From Chryseobacterium gleum (lineage in GTDB: Bacteria > Bacteroidota > Bacteroidia > Flavobacteriales_D > Crocinitomicaceae), in assembly GCA_945888625.1 (NCBI GenBank), contig CAMDAH010000003.1, positions 148,666 through 212,665 on the forward strand: DNA of 64,000 bases, written 5' to 3'. This document shows positions 1 through 9,171 of this stretch, piece by piece (positions within the stretch are counted from its first letter, which is position 1; each line of letters starts with the position of its first letter). A model generated the notes under the pieces. That model was not told where the DNA came from, did not search any database, and was given only the letters and a program-made list of their open reading frames with translations. The translations under genes and the position numbers were made by a program.

Positions 1-662
1 CAACTAACCTTACTTGATAAAACAATTTTTCTTGGTTCATTAACAGCTTTAATTAGATTAACTTCATCAATAGCTATTGCATTTTTTACACCTTTTTTAG
101 AATCAAGAGTAACCAAATTAAATTCAGTTGATTGTTGTGCAGATAAAACTGTCTGAGGCATTCTCGCAACATAAAGATTTAAATATTTTGGAACTTTATC
201 TGTTACCACTAATGTAAAGACGTCAGTATTATTTACTTTGCAAGAAAAATTAAATGTTTTTACATTGCTTTTTTTTATTACCACCTTACCGGTTCTTTCC
301 TCAATAACGGTGATTTTTGAGATTAAATCTTGTGATTCAATTTTCCACCTTACTGAATCTTCTGTATGAAAAGAAGCAGAATATTCAAAATATTGATTAT
401 TTAAGAAAATTTTATTTTTTGGATTTACTTGTAACCATTTACCTACATTATTTTCTACGACGTAATTTGATTTCTCAACTTCCTGTTGTGTAGCGGTATC
501 TCCGATAATTTTCTGTGATTCGGTTTCGATATTCTCCTTTAATTTAGATTCCTCTTTTGTTTCTTCACCTTTTATTTCTTCACCTTTTGTTTCTTCGCCG
601 CAACTCGTTAAAATTATTGAATTAACAAAACAAATTAAACTAAAGACTATTTTTCGATTCAT
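1..662 (-). CDS. Lipoprotein of unknown function, 3' end outside the window
   Basis: An uninterrupted frame runs from an ATG at 660-662 to the window edge (about 220 codons, no stop seen). The N-terminus has a short hydrophobic stretch followed by LTSCGEE, a lipobox, so Cys21 is the likely lipidated residue. It is followed by a low-complexity acidic stretch with three near-identical five-residue units (GEETK, GEEIK, GEETK), probably a flexible linker from the membrane. The rest looks like a soluble beta-rich domain, but I do not recognise the family. The next gene upstream on this strand starts 120 bases beyond, so it need not be in an operon. Lipoprotein status is well supported; function is unknown. 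Confidence 0.72.
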   Translation of the reverse strand, partial: MNRKIVFSLICFVNSIILTSCGEETKGEEIKGEETKEESKLKENIETESQKIIGDTATQQEVEKSNYVVENNVGKWLQVNPKNKIFLNNQYFEYSASFHTEDSVRWKIESQDLISKITVIEERTGKVVIKKSNVKTFNFSCKVNNTDVFTLVVTDKVPKYLNLYVARMPQTVLSAQQSTEFNLVTLDSKKGVKNAIAIDEVNLIKAVNEPRKIVLSSKVS

Positions 663-782
663 ATTTAATATTTTATTGCGAATATAATAAAATCTGAGCA
701 ATTTATTACAATCCAACAGGATATTACAAATATTTAATATGTATACGCTTTAATTTAATGATTGCGTAAGTGAGGGAAATTG

Positions 783-3611
783 TTAGCGTGTCAAAACCAC
801 TTTCTGCACATGAACAACATTTTCTAACAAAGATATGGCATAAACCATGTAAACACCGTTAGCCAAATCACTTAAGTCCATACTCATTGTTTTGCCCGCC
901 ATTTTCTGTTGATTTAACACTTGGCCTGAAAGTGAAACTACCTGAATTTGAATTTCTTCGTTGCTGTTGGAAGAGATGTAAAGCATGCCGTTACTTGGAT
1001 TTGGATACATATTTATAGCAACACTGTTTAACGCATCCAATGAGGCATTTGACGTCTCGATAATTACACAATAATCTTCTGTTTCACCGGATTGATAGGT
1101 CCCGCAATTCGAAGGCAATGCAGCAGATCCGAATCCTTGATAGGCCATGAGCGCGCGTATTCTTGACAGCCCTGCTTGTGCCGTCACCGGTACAGTAAAT
1201 GTAGAACTTAATGCACCTACACTTGCTGTACCTTGATCATATACCAATTCATTTACTTCAAATTGACCATTTTGATTAGCATCTAACCAAATTCTAGTAT
1301 ACTCAGGAAGCGGTTGTCCAGCAAAACCCGGCGTCATTACAAAGGGATACGTTGATCCTGTCGATAACACTACATTAGTTTCAATTGGACCTTCATAACC
1401 GTTGTTGTTTCCTGTAGTAATCAATTCGCCCGACAAATTCATGGACTGAATCCATTCATTTTGGCGACCTAGGAAGCCCACCACTGTTTCGTTATTTTGT
1501 AGCGCTGTCAACAAAGCAGCTCCTTGCGCCTGACTAATCATTACAACTGGTATGGTTACGTTTGCCGATTCAGCAGAAGCGCCGAGTGTAGCCGGAACAG
1601 CTGCTTGGTTATTGATGATGATTATGGCTGTTGCACCAGCATTCTGAGCAGCCATTGCTTTTGCTGAGAAATTACATGTTCCACGAACAGCTACAGCAAT
1701 ATTGCCGGAAATAGCAGCATTATTCGTTAAAACATTACAACCTAACTCAGGTGTGGCTGAGCCGTCATTTACCAAAACCATGTTGCCATAAGCATAACCA
1801 TTGTCGAGCGATCCACCCCATCCATCGGTTAACGTGTAGTTGGTGATTGTTGTTGTTAAATTTGATGGAGCATGAATCGAAAATCGAGTAGATGGGTCTT
1901 CATTTGTGTTGATAGGACAGAATTCCAAATCGATACAAGCGCCACAACCTCTAGTGCGAAAAGTTAAAACTTGTGAGTTATTGCTAATTTGTTGTGGACA
2001 GATAGCATTTAAATAATACTCGTATGTGGTACACGGTAACAAACCAGTCAAATTGACAGGGCTTGATGAAGTTGAAATTTCTGTCCAATTCGTAGCGCCC
2101 TCTATTCTATAATAAAAAGTGTACGACGTGGCAGCATTGACCAAATTAAAGTTCACGCTGGCACTTGTCTCAATTACATTAACAGCACTAAGTTGCGCAG
2201 GAGTGGAACAACTGTTACACGTCTCGAACATTAAAGTATCCATTGCGTTTTTCGCATTAATTCTGCCCCCAGTTACAAAGAAATTTGCCAATTGAGGCTT
2301 TTGGTCAACACCCATCATCATGGCATTCAATACTAAGTCTGCACCTTGTTGTGGATTCCCCATAACGGTATTCATAAAGCTCTCACAGGGAATAGCGTAT
2401 AACAACGCAATTAGTCCTGCCGTTAAAGGACTAGCAAAAGATGTTCCTGTAGTAGTTGTGTAGGCATTTCCATTGGCAGTTGTGCGCACATTTATACCTG
2501 GTGCAGCAAATTTAATTGTTGTTAAACCATAGCCCCCTGCAAAGTTGTCGTTTCTATCTGATCGACCAACACCAACCATGTAAGGGCTTGGGCAAGCTGT
2601 TGGCATATCACCGGAAACGTCTACATTTAAATTGCTATTCGTTGTTGCACCACAATTTAAAATACCATGAACACCTAAGGTGTCATAAAAACCACACCAG
2701 ATAGGAAAATTGTTGGGGTTTGCTCCATCAATTCCCCATGAGGCATTCGTTGCAACCACAAATGCCCCTTGAGCACCATTGGTTTGATTGTAACGTTTTC
2801 GCAAAGTCAAAGGATAGTTGTAAGCCGCAACCACACTCGCCTCTGTATTTATGTCGTATCCTCTAACATTTAACATTTTAACATTCCAATTAGCTCCAAC
2901 TACACCCACGTTGTTGTTGCCGCGAGCACCAATCATTCCTGCAACATTTGTCCCGTGACTAGTTGAACCTCCTGCCACTGCGCCAGTATTTGTTTGAACG
3001 TTCCATCCATTGATATCATCTATGTAACCGTTTCCATCGTCATCGATACCATTGCCCGGAATTTCACCAGTGTTTACCCAATGGTTATCAATCAAATCGG
3101 TGTGCGTGAAATCTACACCCTCTAGAATGCATACCACAATATCGTGACCCAAGGCATTGGTACCACCAGTTGTGATTTCCCATGCCTCATCCGAATCAAT
3201 GTCGGCATCAAGAGTTCCATTACTTGAGCCATCGTTTAAGTGATGCCATTGTTGGTTAAACTGTGGATCATTTGGCACTTCACGCAATTCAACGTAGTGG
3301 TTGTTTTGTACTACTGTAATCCCAGGCAAAGTTCTTAATAGCTGCACAGCCTTCATTTGTTCAAGCACTTCATAATTGAACTCCACCAACCAAGCACGCA
3401 TGAAAGGTGACAATTCTAGGGCAACACGAAATTCATATTTCGGAGATAGAGATGTTAAAACTTTTTGTAAGTCCACATTTCGGTCGATTTGCACGATTAG
3501 TTCACCATGAACAAATGGTTCCTCCTCCGGTCCGCGCATTTGTCCATAGAGAGACGATGAAATTAATATGCTTAGCAACAGCGAATAACAAAGTTTGTAC
3601 AAAACAGGCAT
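783..3611 (-). CDS. Secreted S8 (subtilisin-like) protease family protein with FN3, PA, GEVED and T9SS sorting domains
   Basis: 942 residues. Signal peptide ~1-23, propeptide-like region ~30-110, S8 domain ~150-410, fibronectin type III ~470-555, protease-associated (PA) insert ~595-715, GEVED domain ~765-855, and a C-terminal T9SS sorting domain ~865-942 (YPNPSNG near its start, GVYMV near its end). Catalytic His is in HGTNVAG (His219) and catalytic Ser in GTSFASP (Ser391). The usual Asp of the DTGV/DxG motif is not present: the strand reads CILEGVD, with Leu163 at that site and Glu164 beside it. It is therefore a secreted, cell-surface or released protein of the subtilase family that may be inactive or use a variant acid residue. 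It is monocistronic as far as visible. Confidence 0.9.
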   Translation of the reverse strand: MPVLYKLCYSLLLSILISSSLYGQMRGPEEEPFVHGELIVQIDRNVDLQKVLTSLSPKYEFRVALELSPFMRAWLVEFNYEVLEQMKAVQLLRTLPGITVVQNNHYVELREVPNDPQFNQQWHHLNDGSSNGTLDADIDSDEAWEITTGGTNALGHDIVVCILEGVDFTHTDLIDNHWVNTGEIPGNGIDDDGNGYIDDINGWNVQTNTGAVAGGSTSHGTNVAGMIGARGNNNVGVVGANWNVKMLNVRGYDINTEASVVAAYNYPLTLRKRYNQTNGAQGAFVVATNASWGIDGANPNNFPIWCGFYDTLGVHGILNCGATTNSNLNVDVSGDMPTACPSPYMVGVGRSDRNDNFAGGYGLTTIKFAAPGINVRTTANGNAYTTTTGTSFASPLTAGLIALLYAIPCESFMNTVMGNPQQGADLVLNAMMMGVDQKPQLANFFVTGGRINAKNAMDTLMFETCNSCSTPAQLSAVNVIETSASVNFNLVNAATSYTFYYRIEGATNWTEISTSSSPVNLTGLLPCTTYEYYLNAICPQQISNNSQVLTFRTRGCGACIDLEFCPINTNEDPSTRFSIHAPSNLTTTITNYTLTDGWGGSLDNGYAYGNMVLVNDGSATPELGCNVLTNNAAISGNIAVAVRGTCNFSAKAMAAQNAGATAIIIINNQAAVPATLGASAESANVTIPVVMISQAQGAALLTALQNNETVVGFLGRQNEWIQSMNLSGELITTGNNNGYEGPIETNVVLSTGSTYPFVMTPGFAGQPLPEYTRIWLDANQNGQFEVNELVYDQGTASVGALSSTFTVPVTAQAGLSRIRALMAYQGFGSAALPSNCGTYQSGETEDYCVIIETSNASLDALNSVAINMYPNPSNGMLYISSNSNEEIQIQVVSLSGQVLNQQKMAGKTMSMDLSDLANGVYMVYAISLLENVVHVQKVVLTR

Positions 3612-4050
3612 AATCTTAAGTTTGAATTCAATTAATTAGATGTACAAATATAGTGACTAAGAAGTTTATACATTGTGCCGTTAACTTAAAAATAATCTCT
3701 TAGAATTCACGATATAAAATACATGTTGTACAGCAGTTTTTTGATTTTCGCATTTAACAATTTTGCTTTGTTAGCTTTGAAATAGATACTGTATCCAAAT
3801 GTTTGAAAACAATAGAAAAGTTAGGAATCGATTAAATTTTTTCACGATTTTTACTTTATAGTATGATACTTACCTAATCCAGACCACGGTTGATACAAAG
3901 CTAATATAATATATTTTTGATCCCATTCAATTACCAAACAGATTTTTGTTTATTCGCCGAGGCGAAGTGCTGTGGATTCAACTTTCATAAAATTTGTCAT
4001 TTCCGTACCTCAATTCTCTTATCGTATGTACTTTTGTCTAAACTTTCAAT
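3612..4050. other. Intergenic region between divergent genes, no gene seen
   Basis: 439 bases between the protease-like gene (minus) and lhgO (plus). Stops are frequent in all frames and I see no gene remnant. A TACTTTTG at 4029-4036 matches the Bacteroidota -7 consensus TAnnTTTG, 14 bases before the lhgO ATG, but no TTTG sits at the usual spacing upstream. A short perfect inverted repeat (TTCGCC-GA-GGCGAA) lies at 3953-3966. Confidence 0.5.
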
Positions 4051-5265
4051 ATGAAATTTGATATAGCAATTATTGGTGGAGGAATTGTTGGGGTAGCCAC
4101 TTTCTATAAAGTACAAAAACAAAATCCTACGCTGCTAATTGCGCTATTTGAAAAGGAGGAAATTCTAGCTGATCATCAAACAGGTCACAACTCGGGAGTG
4201 CTTCATTCGGGTTTGTATTACAAGCCGGGATCACTAAAAGCGAAAAACTGTATCGAGGGTAGAAAAGAATTGGTTGAATTTGCCAAGGAGCATGGAATAC
4301 CACACGATGTTTGTGGAAAGGTGGTCGTTGCAACGCATGAAAGTGAGCTCGCTAACATGGAACGAATCTACCAAACTGGACTTGAAAATAAAATTGAGGG
4401 ACTTAAAAAAATTAGTGCTGAAGAAGTGAAGGAAATTGAACCTTTTGTTGAATCTATTGGTGGACTTTGGGTTCCTTGTACGGGTATCATCGATTTTCGA
4501 GCGGCTACCCAAAAAATGGTTGAATTGGCCCTCGCGATTAATCCTTTGAGTGCTGTTTTTCTTGGTCACGAGGTGCAATCGATTACAAAAAATGAAAAGG
4601 GAAGTACATTAGAAACCAATAAAGGAGCATTCGAGTCAGTTTACTTGGTGTTTTGTGCCGGTCTTCAAGCGGATCGTTTAGCCAGAAAAGACGGTGTAAA
4701 ACTAAAAGAACAAGTGGTTGGATTTAGAGGTGACTATTATGAACTTACGCATGAAGCCAGTCATAAGGTGAAAAATTTAATTTATCCTGTCCCTAATCCT
4801 GATTTTCCTTTTCTAGGTGTTCATTTTACAAGAATGACGGATGGCGAAATTGAATGTGGTCCTAATGCCGTTTTTACGTTTAAACGCGAAGGTTATGGAA
4901 AAACTGATTTTTCTTTTCGAGATACCTGGGATGCATTAACGTACAAGGGGACATGGAAATTATTTTTTAAAAACATGGCCTTTGGCATCAATGAATACCG
5001 TCGTGCCTTTTCCAAAAAGCTATTTTTAAAGACGCTTCAACGAATTATTCCAAGTTTAACGATGGACGATATTAAACCTGGTAGAGCAGGTGTTCGAGCC
5101 TTACTTTTGGCACAAGATGGTGATACAAAAGATGATTTTAGAATTGAATACCATGGGAATTCGATTCATGTTTTAAATGCACCTTCTCCCGCCGCTACTG
5201 CCAGTTTAGCGATTGGAGAATACATCGCGAATGAAGCGAACCTTCACTTTAAGCTAAGAGATTAA
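4051..5265 (+). CDS. lhgO: L-2-hydroxyglutarate oxidase
   Basis: 404 residues, FAD-dependent oxidoreductase of the DAO family. It oxidises L-2-hydroxyglutarate to 2-oxoglutarate, passing electrons to the membrane quinone pool or oxygen. The N-terminal dinucleotide-binding motif is clear (GGGIVG at 9-14), followed by the family signature HNSGVLHSGLYY (46-57) and the C-terminal motif KPGRAGVRALLL. Length matches LhgO/YgaF. The ATG at 4051 starts directly at the Rossmann strand, so the start is secure. It stands alone, followed by two hairpins (5389-5436). The final 42 codons recur, slightly diverged, at 6665-6793 beyond the next gene, which points to a duplication or replacement here. Confidence 0.93.
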   Translation: MKFDIAIIGGGIVGVATFYKVQKQNPTLLIALFEKEEILADHQTGHNSGVLHSGLYYKPGSLKAKNCIEGRKELVEFAKEHGIPHDVCGKVVVATHESELANMERIYQTGLENKIEGLKKISAEEVKEIEPFVESIGGLWVPCTGIIDFRAATQKMVELALAINPLSAVFLGHEVQSITKNEKGSTLETNKGAFESVYLVFCAGLQADRLARKDGVKLKEQVVGFRGDYYELTHEASHKVKNLIYPVPNPDFPFLGVHFTRMTDGEIECGPNAVFTFKREGYGKTDFSFRDTWDALTYKGTWKLFFKNMAFGINEYRRAFSKKLFLKTLQRIIPSLTMDDIKPGRAGVRALLLAQDGDTKDDFRIEYHGNSIHVLNAPSPAATASLAIGEYIANEANLHFKLRD

Positions 5266-5388
5266 TAAAGTTGATTTATTTCTTTAATTTTGAATTTGTA
5301 TGATCGCTTTCATACCACTAAACCTTTTTGTCATGATTTTAACTAAAAATACATGCCAAAAAGGGAACTGTTTGATGTTTTTTTTTTT

Positions 5389-5436
5389 CGCTGGAATACA
5401 TCCAGCGTTAAAAATAGTTAACCCCCTTGGGGTTAA
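5389..5436. repeat. Two adjacent perfect hairpins between lhgO and the acyltransferase gene
   Basis: First hairpin: CGCTGGA, loop ATACA, TCCAGCG (5389-5407), preceded by a run of T. Second hairpin: TTAACCCC, loop CTT, GGGGTTAA (5418-5436). Both stems are perfect and more GC-rich than the surroundings. Neither has a proper downstream T tract on the plus strand, so they are not textbook terminators. They could act in RNA 3' end formation for lhgO or mark an old insertion boundary. Confidence 0.6.
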
Positions 5437-5529
5437 TTAATAGTATCGTTGTAAAATTACGATAAGTCATTTTTAAAATATTATTTAGTTTGAATGCTCT
5501 TTTAATTAACATAATTCGCTAATGATCTC

Positions 5530-6630
5530 ATGATAAAAAGAGAACATTTTCAGTCCATAGACGCACTTCGTTTTTTTGCTTTCCTAAAAGTTTATTTACT
5601 CCATATCCCTTTAGACGCCAAGTTTCCTAACTTTTCATTAATTAAGTCTGGGGGAGGAATAGGGGTGTCGTTTTTCTTTGTGCTAAGCGGTTTTTTAATT
5701 TCCTATTTACTTTTTTTGGAAAAAGCCAATGCAAATCGGATTGATTTACTGAATTTTTACAAACGAAGAGCATTCCGAATTTGGCCCTTATTCTTTCTAA
5801 TGGTGCTTGTAGTGTTTCTTCTTCCTTTTGATTTAAAGCAAGATTTAGGCCTTCATATGGTCGGGGGAGGGTATGATTTTGACTGGAGATTTTCATTTAC
5901 TTTTTTAGAAAACTATAAAATGATTGCCATGGATCAATTTCCCAAAACTACACCGCTTTCCGTGTTTTGGTCGCTATGTATTGAGGAACATTTTTATATC
6001 GTTTGGGGAATATTGTTCTTTTTTCTATCATCAAAGAATGTGTTTAGAATGTTGCTATTTAGTGTGGTTATCGCTTGGATTTCGCGGGCTTATGAAAGTT
6101 TTTATTCTACAAATTTAATCATTGAAACTAACGATCTATTTACGAATTTAGACTATTTTTCTTGCGGTGGGATCTTAGCCTATGTCTTTGTTTTTTACAA
6201 TATCAAGCTAACTTCAGTGCTACAAAAAATCGGAAAGTGGAAGCTAAAGCTTTGTTTATCAGTTCTTGTTTTGCTGCTTATTTTTCACAATCAATTGATT
6301 CCAGAACTAACTGGGTTTTCTTTCATTTTTAAACCAACGATAATTGCAGTAGTATTTACGCTTATTATTTGCTTATTTATTTCTGCTGAATCAGGAATAG
6401 TGATAAAAAGCAAGTTACTGAATTATTTAGGTGTCCGAAGTTATGGATTATATGTATTTCATATTATTGCCATTCACATGTTGTATCAATATTATTTGTT
6501 GCATCATATTAAAATAGATACCTCCTTATCCCTTATTATTTTTATGCTTATCTCCTTTTCGATAACTGTTTTGGTCGCTATGTTTTCGTATCGCTATTTC
6601 GAAAAACCTATTTTAAGGTTAAGACGGTAG
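5530..6630 (+). CDS. Acyltransferase 3 (OafA/YrhL-type) integral membrane O-acyltransferase
   Basis: 366 residues, about ten hydrophobic segments. The N-terminus has the family pattern: a short hydrophilic start with IDALRFFAFLKVYLLH (residues 9-24), ending in the conserved His of family 3 acyltransferases, then an FFVLSGFLIS segment. Such proteins transfer acetyl or other acyl groups to surface glycans, LPS or peptidoglycan from the cytoplasmic membrane. There is no C-terminal SGNH domain. The gene lies between intact lhgO and an orphan copy of the lhgO 3' end, as if inserted at, or carried by, that duplication. The substrate cannot be predicted. Confidence 0.88.
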   Translation: MIKREHFQSIDALRFFAFLKVYLLHIPLDAKFPNFSLIKSGGGIGVSFFFVLSGFLISYLLFLEKANANRIDLLNFYKRRAFRIWPLFFLMVLVVFLLPFDLKQDLGLHMVGGGYDFDWRFSFTFLENYKMIAMDQFPKTTPLSVFWSLCIEEHFYIVWGILFFFLSSKNVFRMLLFSVVIAWISRAYESFYSTNLIIETNDLFTNLDYFSCGGILAYVFVFYNIKLTSVLQKIGKWKLKLCLSVLVLLLIFHNQLIPELTGFSFIFKPTIIAVVFTLIICLFISAESGIVIKSKLLNYLGVRSYGLYVFHIIAIHMLYQYYLLHHIKIDTSLSLIIFMLISFSITVLVAMFSYRYFEKPILRLRR

Positions 6631-6664
6631 AGGCTTATTAGCAAAAAAAAGCGATTCGCATTAC

Positions 6665-6793
6665 GATTTTAGAATTGAATATCATGGGAATTCTATTAAT
6701 GTGTTAAATGCGTCGTCTCCAGCTACCGCTTGTCTAGCGATTGGAGAGTACATAGCGAATGAAGCGAACCTACACTTTAAGCTAAGGGATTAA
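6665..6793 (+). pseudogene. Orphan duplicate of the lhgO 3' end (last 42 codons plus stop)
   Basis: In frame this stretch reads DFRIEYHGNSINVLNASSPA and continues through LAIGEYIANEANLHFKLRD to TAA. It matches the C-terminus of the LhgO at 4051-5265 at nearly every position, with synonymous and a few amino acid changes. There is no start or upstream portion, so it is not a gene. The similarity stops close to 6665. It ends at the shared stop region of the convergent mscS-like gene (stop codon 6790-6792), the place where a complete lhgO would be expected to end. I infer either a paralogue gutted by the acyltransferase gene or a tandem duplication with a later deletion. Confidence 0.9.
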
Positions 6794-7272
6794 TCTTTGA
6801 TTATCAAAGTTTTTTGCAAAGCGACAGAAGTCGGTATGGTGACTAACTCGTCTGCATCTGTTTTTATATAAAGAAAGTAGAAGGAGATGTCTATCAATTT
6901 CCCTTCGACTTCATATTCTTTATCTAAAACCCGAATTCGTTGACCAATTTTAACAGGATGGTTAAAGAATAAGATTAAGCTGGATGTAATGTTTGATAAA
7001 ATCGACCATTGCGCAAAAAAAGCAATGCCAAGTACCGTTATTAATGAGGTGATAAACACCATTAATTGAGAACGATCAATGTTCCAGATCGCTGCTAATC
7101 CTATTACCATAAAGATTAATGAAAACAAATTGATGATGCGCATGGTGATTTTTTTACGCTTTAAATCATTTTCTAAGCGAACTAATATGCGATTAACAGC
7201 TTTCCCTGCAAATAACTTGACTATAATTACGAAAGCAATTAAAATAGCTGTATGAATATATTGATTAGTCAT
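6790..7272 (-). CDS. Small MscS-family (mechanosensitive channel-like) membrane protein
   Basis: 160 residues from ATG 7272, which overlaps the TGA of mazG as ATGA; this coupling decides the start over an in-frame upstream ATG at 7314. Three hydrophobic segments are followed by the soluble beta domain of MscS (GQRIRV, then a segment with VTIPTS). It is shorter than classical MscS (~280) and lacks the C-terminal alpha/beta domain. Small MscS-like proteins form inner-membrane channels that open on hypo-osmotic stress; whether this short form gates is unknown. It is probably co-transcribed with mazG. Confidence 0.8.
   Translation of the reverse strand: MTNQYIHTAILIAFVIIVKLFAGKAVNRILVRLENDLKRKKITMRIINLFSLIFMVIGLAAIWNIDRSQLMVFITSLITVLGIAFFAQWSILSNITSSLILFFNHPVKIGQRIRVLDKEYEVEGKLIDISFYFLYIKTDADELVTIPTSVALQKTLIIKD
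6795..6815 (+). terminator. Possible terminator after the acyltransferase gene
   Basis: CTTTGA, loop TTA, TCAAAG (6795-6809) followed by six T residues. The stem is only six mostly A/T pairs and lies inside the 3' end of the convergent mscS-like coding region, so its strength is doubtful. It is at least correctly placed to end plus-strand transcripts from the acyltransferase gene. Confidence 0.3.
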
Positions 7273-8051
7273 AATTGAGGTTTTGATTGAATTGAATTTT
7301 TGGCTTTTTCCCAATAAAGATCCATCTCAGCGAGGTTCATCTCTTGGATTTCTTGCTGATCATCTTGAATTAATTTTTCCATTAATTGAAAACGATTGAT
7401 AAATTTGGCATTGGTTTTTGCTAAAGCACTTTCTGGTGAAACGCCAATGTATCGCGCATAATTTACCAAGGAAAATAAGACATCCCCAAATTCGGCTTCT
7501 TTTTCGTCAGAATCTAAGCTTACCTCTGCTTGCAATTCTTCCAGTTCTTCTTGTACTTTTTTCCAAACGTCTTTTTTATCCGACCATTCAAATCCAATTC
7601 CCTTTACTTTTTCTTGAATTCTTGTGGCTTTCACAAGTGATGGGAGCGAGGAGGGGACGCCTTCCAATACAGATTTCCTTCCTTCTTTTAATTTTAGTTT
7701 CTCCCAATTTGCCTTCACTTCGTCCTCATCTTGAACAATTGTATCGCTGTAAATGTGTGGATGTCTATGAATTAATTTCTCACAAATGGAATTCAATACG
7801 GAGGTAACATCGAACGCTCCGGTTTCACTGCCAAGTTTACAGTAAAAAACCAAGTGTAAAAACAAATCGCCAATTTCACCTTTGATTTCATTCATTTCAC
7901 CCGAAGTAATTGCATCTGCTAATTCATACGTTTCCTCGATGGTTAAATTTCGTAGTGATTCAAAGGTTTGTTTTTGATCCCATGGACATTTCTCCCGAAG
8001 TTCATCCATTATGATCAGTAGGCGCTCAAAAGCTTTTAGTCTAGCATCCAT
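7269..8051 (-). CDS. mazG: Nucleoside triphosphate pyrophosphohydrolase MazG
   Basis: 260 residues, the full-length two-domain form. CPWDQKQT (22-29) and EETYELADAI (39-48), then EIGDLFLHLVFY, make the first metal-binding MazG helix set; a second similar set (EKEAEFGDVLFSLVNYAR) lies near residue 185. The enzyme hydrolyses NTPs and dNTPs to NMP and PPi, cleaning the nucleotide pool and lowering MazEF/ppGpp effects in E. coli. It is the first gene of a minus-strand pair with the MscS-like gene and is divergent from the PagL-like gene, with 43 bases between their starts. Confidence 0.94.
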   Translation of the reverse strand: MDARLKAFERLLIIMDELREKCPWDQKQTFESLRNLTIEETYELADAITSGEMNEIKGEIGDLFLHLVFYCKLGSETGAFDVTSVLNSICEKLIHRHPHIYSDTIVQDEDEVKANWEKLKLKEGRKSVLEGVPSSLPSLVKATRIQEKVKGIGFEWSDKKDVWKKVQEELEELQAEVSLDSDEKEAEFGDVLFSLVNYARYIGVSPESALAKTNAKFINRFQLMEKLIQDDQQEIQEMNLAEMDLYWEKAKNSIQSKPQL

Positions 8052-8094
8052 ATTTTACAAAATTATCTAAATTCATTGATTAACTTTGTTTAAT

Positions 8095-9171
8095 ATGCGA
8101 AAGATATTCACGTCGTTTCTAGTATTATTTTTTGTCAGTTCGTTACACGGACAAACGAATGACATGGGCTTTGAATTTAGGCAAAAAATTGGCTTTTTAG
8201 CGGCACATCGTGGTGTTATGGCCCATTTACCGGAAGAAACGGCAAAAGCCTTTGAATTGACCTATTTCCTTCATACAAAAGGAAGTAAATTGTGGCATGT
8301 TAAATACCGATATCCAACCATTGGCAGCACACTTTTTATTGGTTCGGTTGGAAATAAAGAACTTTTAGGAAATTATGTTGGATTGTATGGCTTTTCAGAA
8401 TTACCGATGATAAAGTACAAAAACTATGAAATGGCGTTTCGAATAGCATGTGGTTTAGGCTATACCAATAAAATTTACGATCCGATCAATAATCCTAAAA
8501 ATGTCGCGGTAAGCACGCACATTAATGCCATGATGAATTTTGCGGTGAAAAGTACTTACCGAATAAAAAGCCATTCCGTTACACTGGGGCTAGACCTAAC
8601 GCATTTTAGTAACGGGGCCATTAAGGTGCCAAATTATGGCATCAATATGCCCTATCTTTCATTGGGATATGCGTATGTTTTTCGTAAAGCAAAACCTATC
8701 GAGCCAACGGAAATTAAATTCCAAAAACGTATAGAGCTTAGTGCAATGGGAATTTATTCCATGAAAGAATTGATGCCAATCGGTGGAAAAAAGTACCCGG
8801 TTTATGCAATCAATATTGCTGCACGCCGATTTTTTAATCAAAAAGCTGGAATGGAAGTAGATTTGGATATCATTTCCAAACAAGCAATTATGGCTTATTT
8901 GCCCTACACGCAGAAAACACAATTGTCGATTATTCAAGTAGGATTGTATGCCGCCTATTTGGTTCCTTTCGATAAATTTCATTTCGTTTTTGGAATGGGG
9001 ACTTATCTTCGTGATAAATACAAACCAGAAGATTTTTTGTATCATCGAATCGGTTGTCGCTATCAATTTCGGAACGGCTTAATTGCTAATTTTAGTCTTA
9101 AAACGCATTTTGCAAGGGCAGATTATTTTGAGTTTGGACTTGGTTATACGTTTAAAACATGGAAAAAATAA
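8095..9171 (+). CDS. Acyloxyacyl hydrolase / lipid A 3-O-deacylase (PagL-like) outer-membrane protein
   Basis: 358 residues from ATG 8095 (a TTG three codons upstream is less likely). Signal peptide ends near SLHGQ. The C-terminal half has alternating beta-strand character typical of an outer-membrane barrel and carries LTHFSNG, with His170 and Ser172 matching the catalytic His-x-Ser of PagL. PagL removes the 3-O-linked acyl chain of lipid A; the Bacteroidota members are usually annotated acyloxyacyl hydrolase and are larger than the ~180-residue proteobacterial enzyme. TAACTTTG at 8081-8088 resembles the -7 element and would put the transcript start nearly on the ATG. Its last codons overlap the next gene, so the two are one operon. 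Confidence 0.85.
   Translation: MRKIFTSFLVLFFVSSLHGQTNDMGFEFRQKIGFLAAHRGVMAHLPEETAKAFELTYFLHTKGSKLWHVKYRYPTIGSTLFIGSVGNKELLGNYVGLYGFSELPMIKYKNYEMAFRIACGLGYTNKIYDPINNPKNVAVSTHINAMMNFAVKSTYRIKSHSVTLGLDLTHFSNGAIKVPNYGINMPYLSLGYAYVFRKAKPIEPTEIKFQKRIELSAMGIYSMKELMPIGGKKYPVYAINIAARRFFNQKAGMEVDLDIISKQAIMAYLPYTQKTQLSIIQVGLYAAYLVPFDKFHFVFGMGTYLRDKYKPEDFLYHRIGCRYQFRNGLIANFSLKTHFARADYFEFGLGYTFKTWKK

Noticed and set aside
6795..6815. Hairpin near the acyltransferase gene as part of a mobile element end
   Set aside because: It is short and A/T-rich, lies in the coding end of the mscS-like gene, and has no matching inverted copy on the other side; at best it is a weak terminator.
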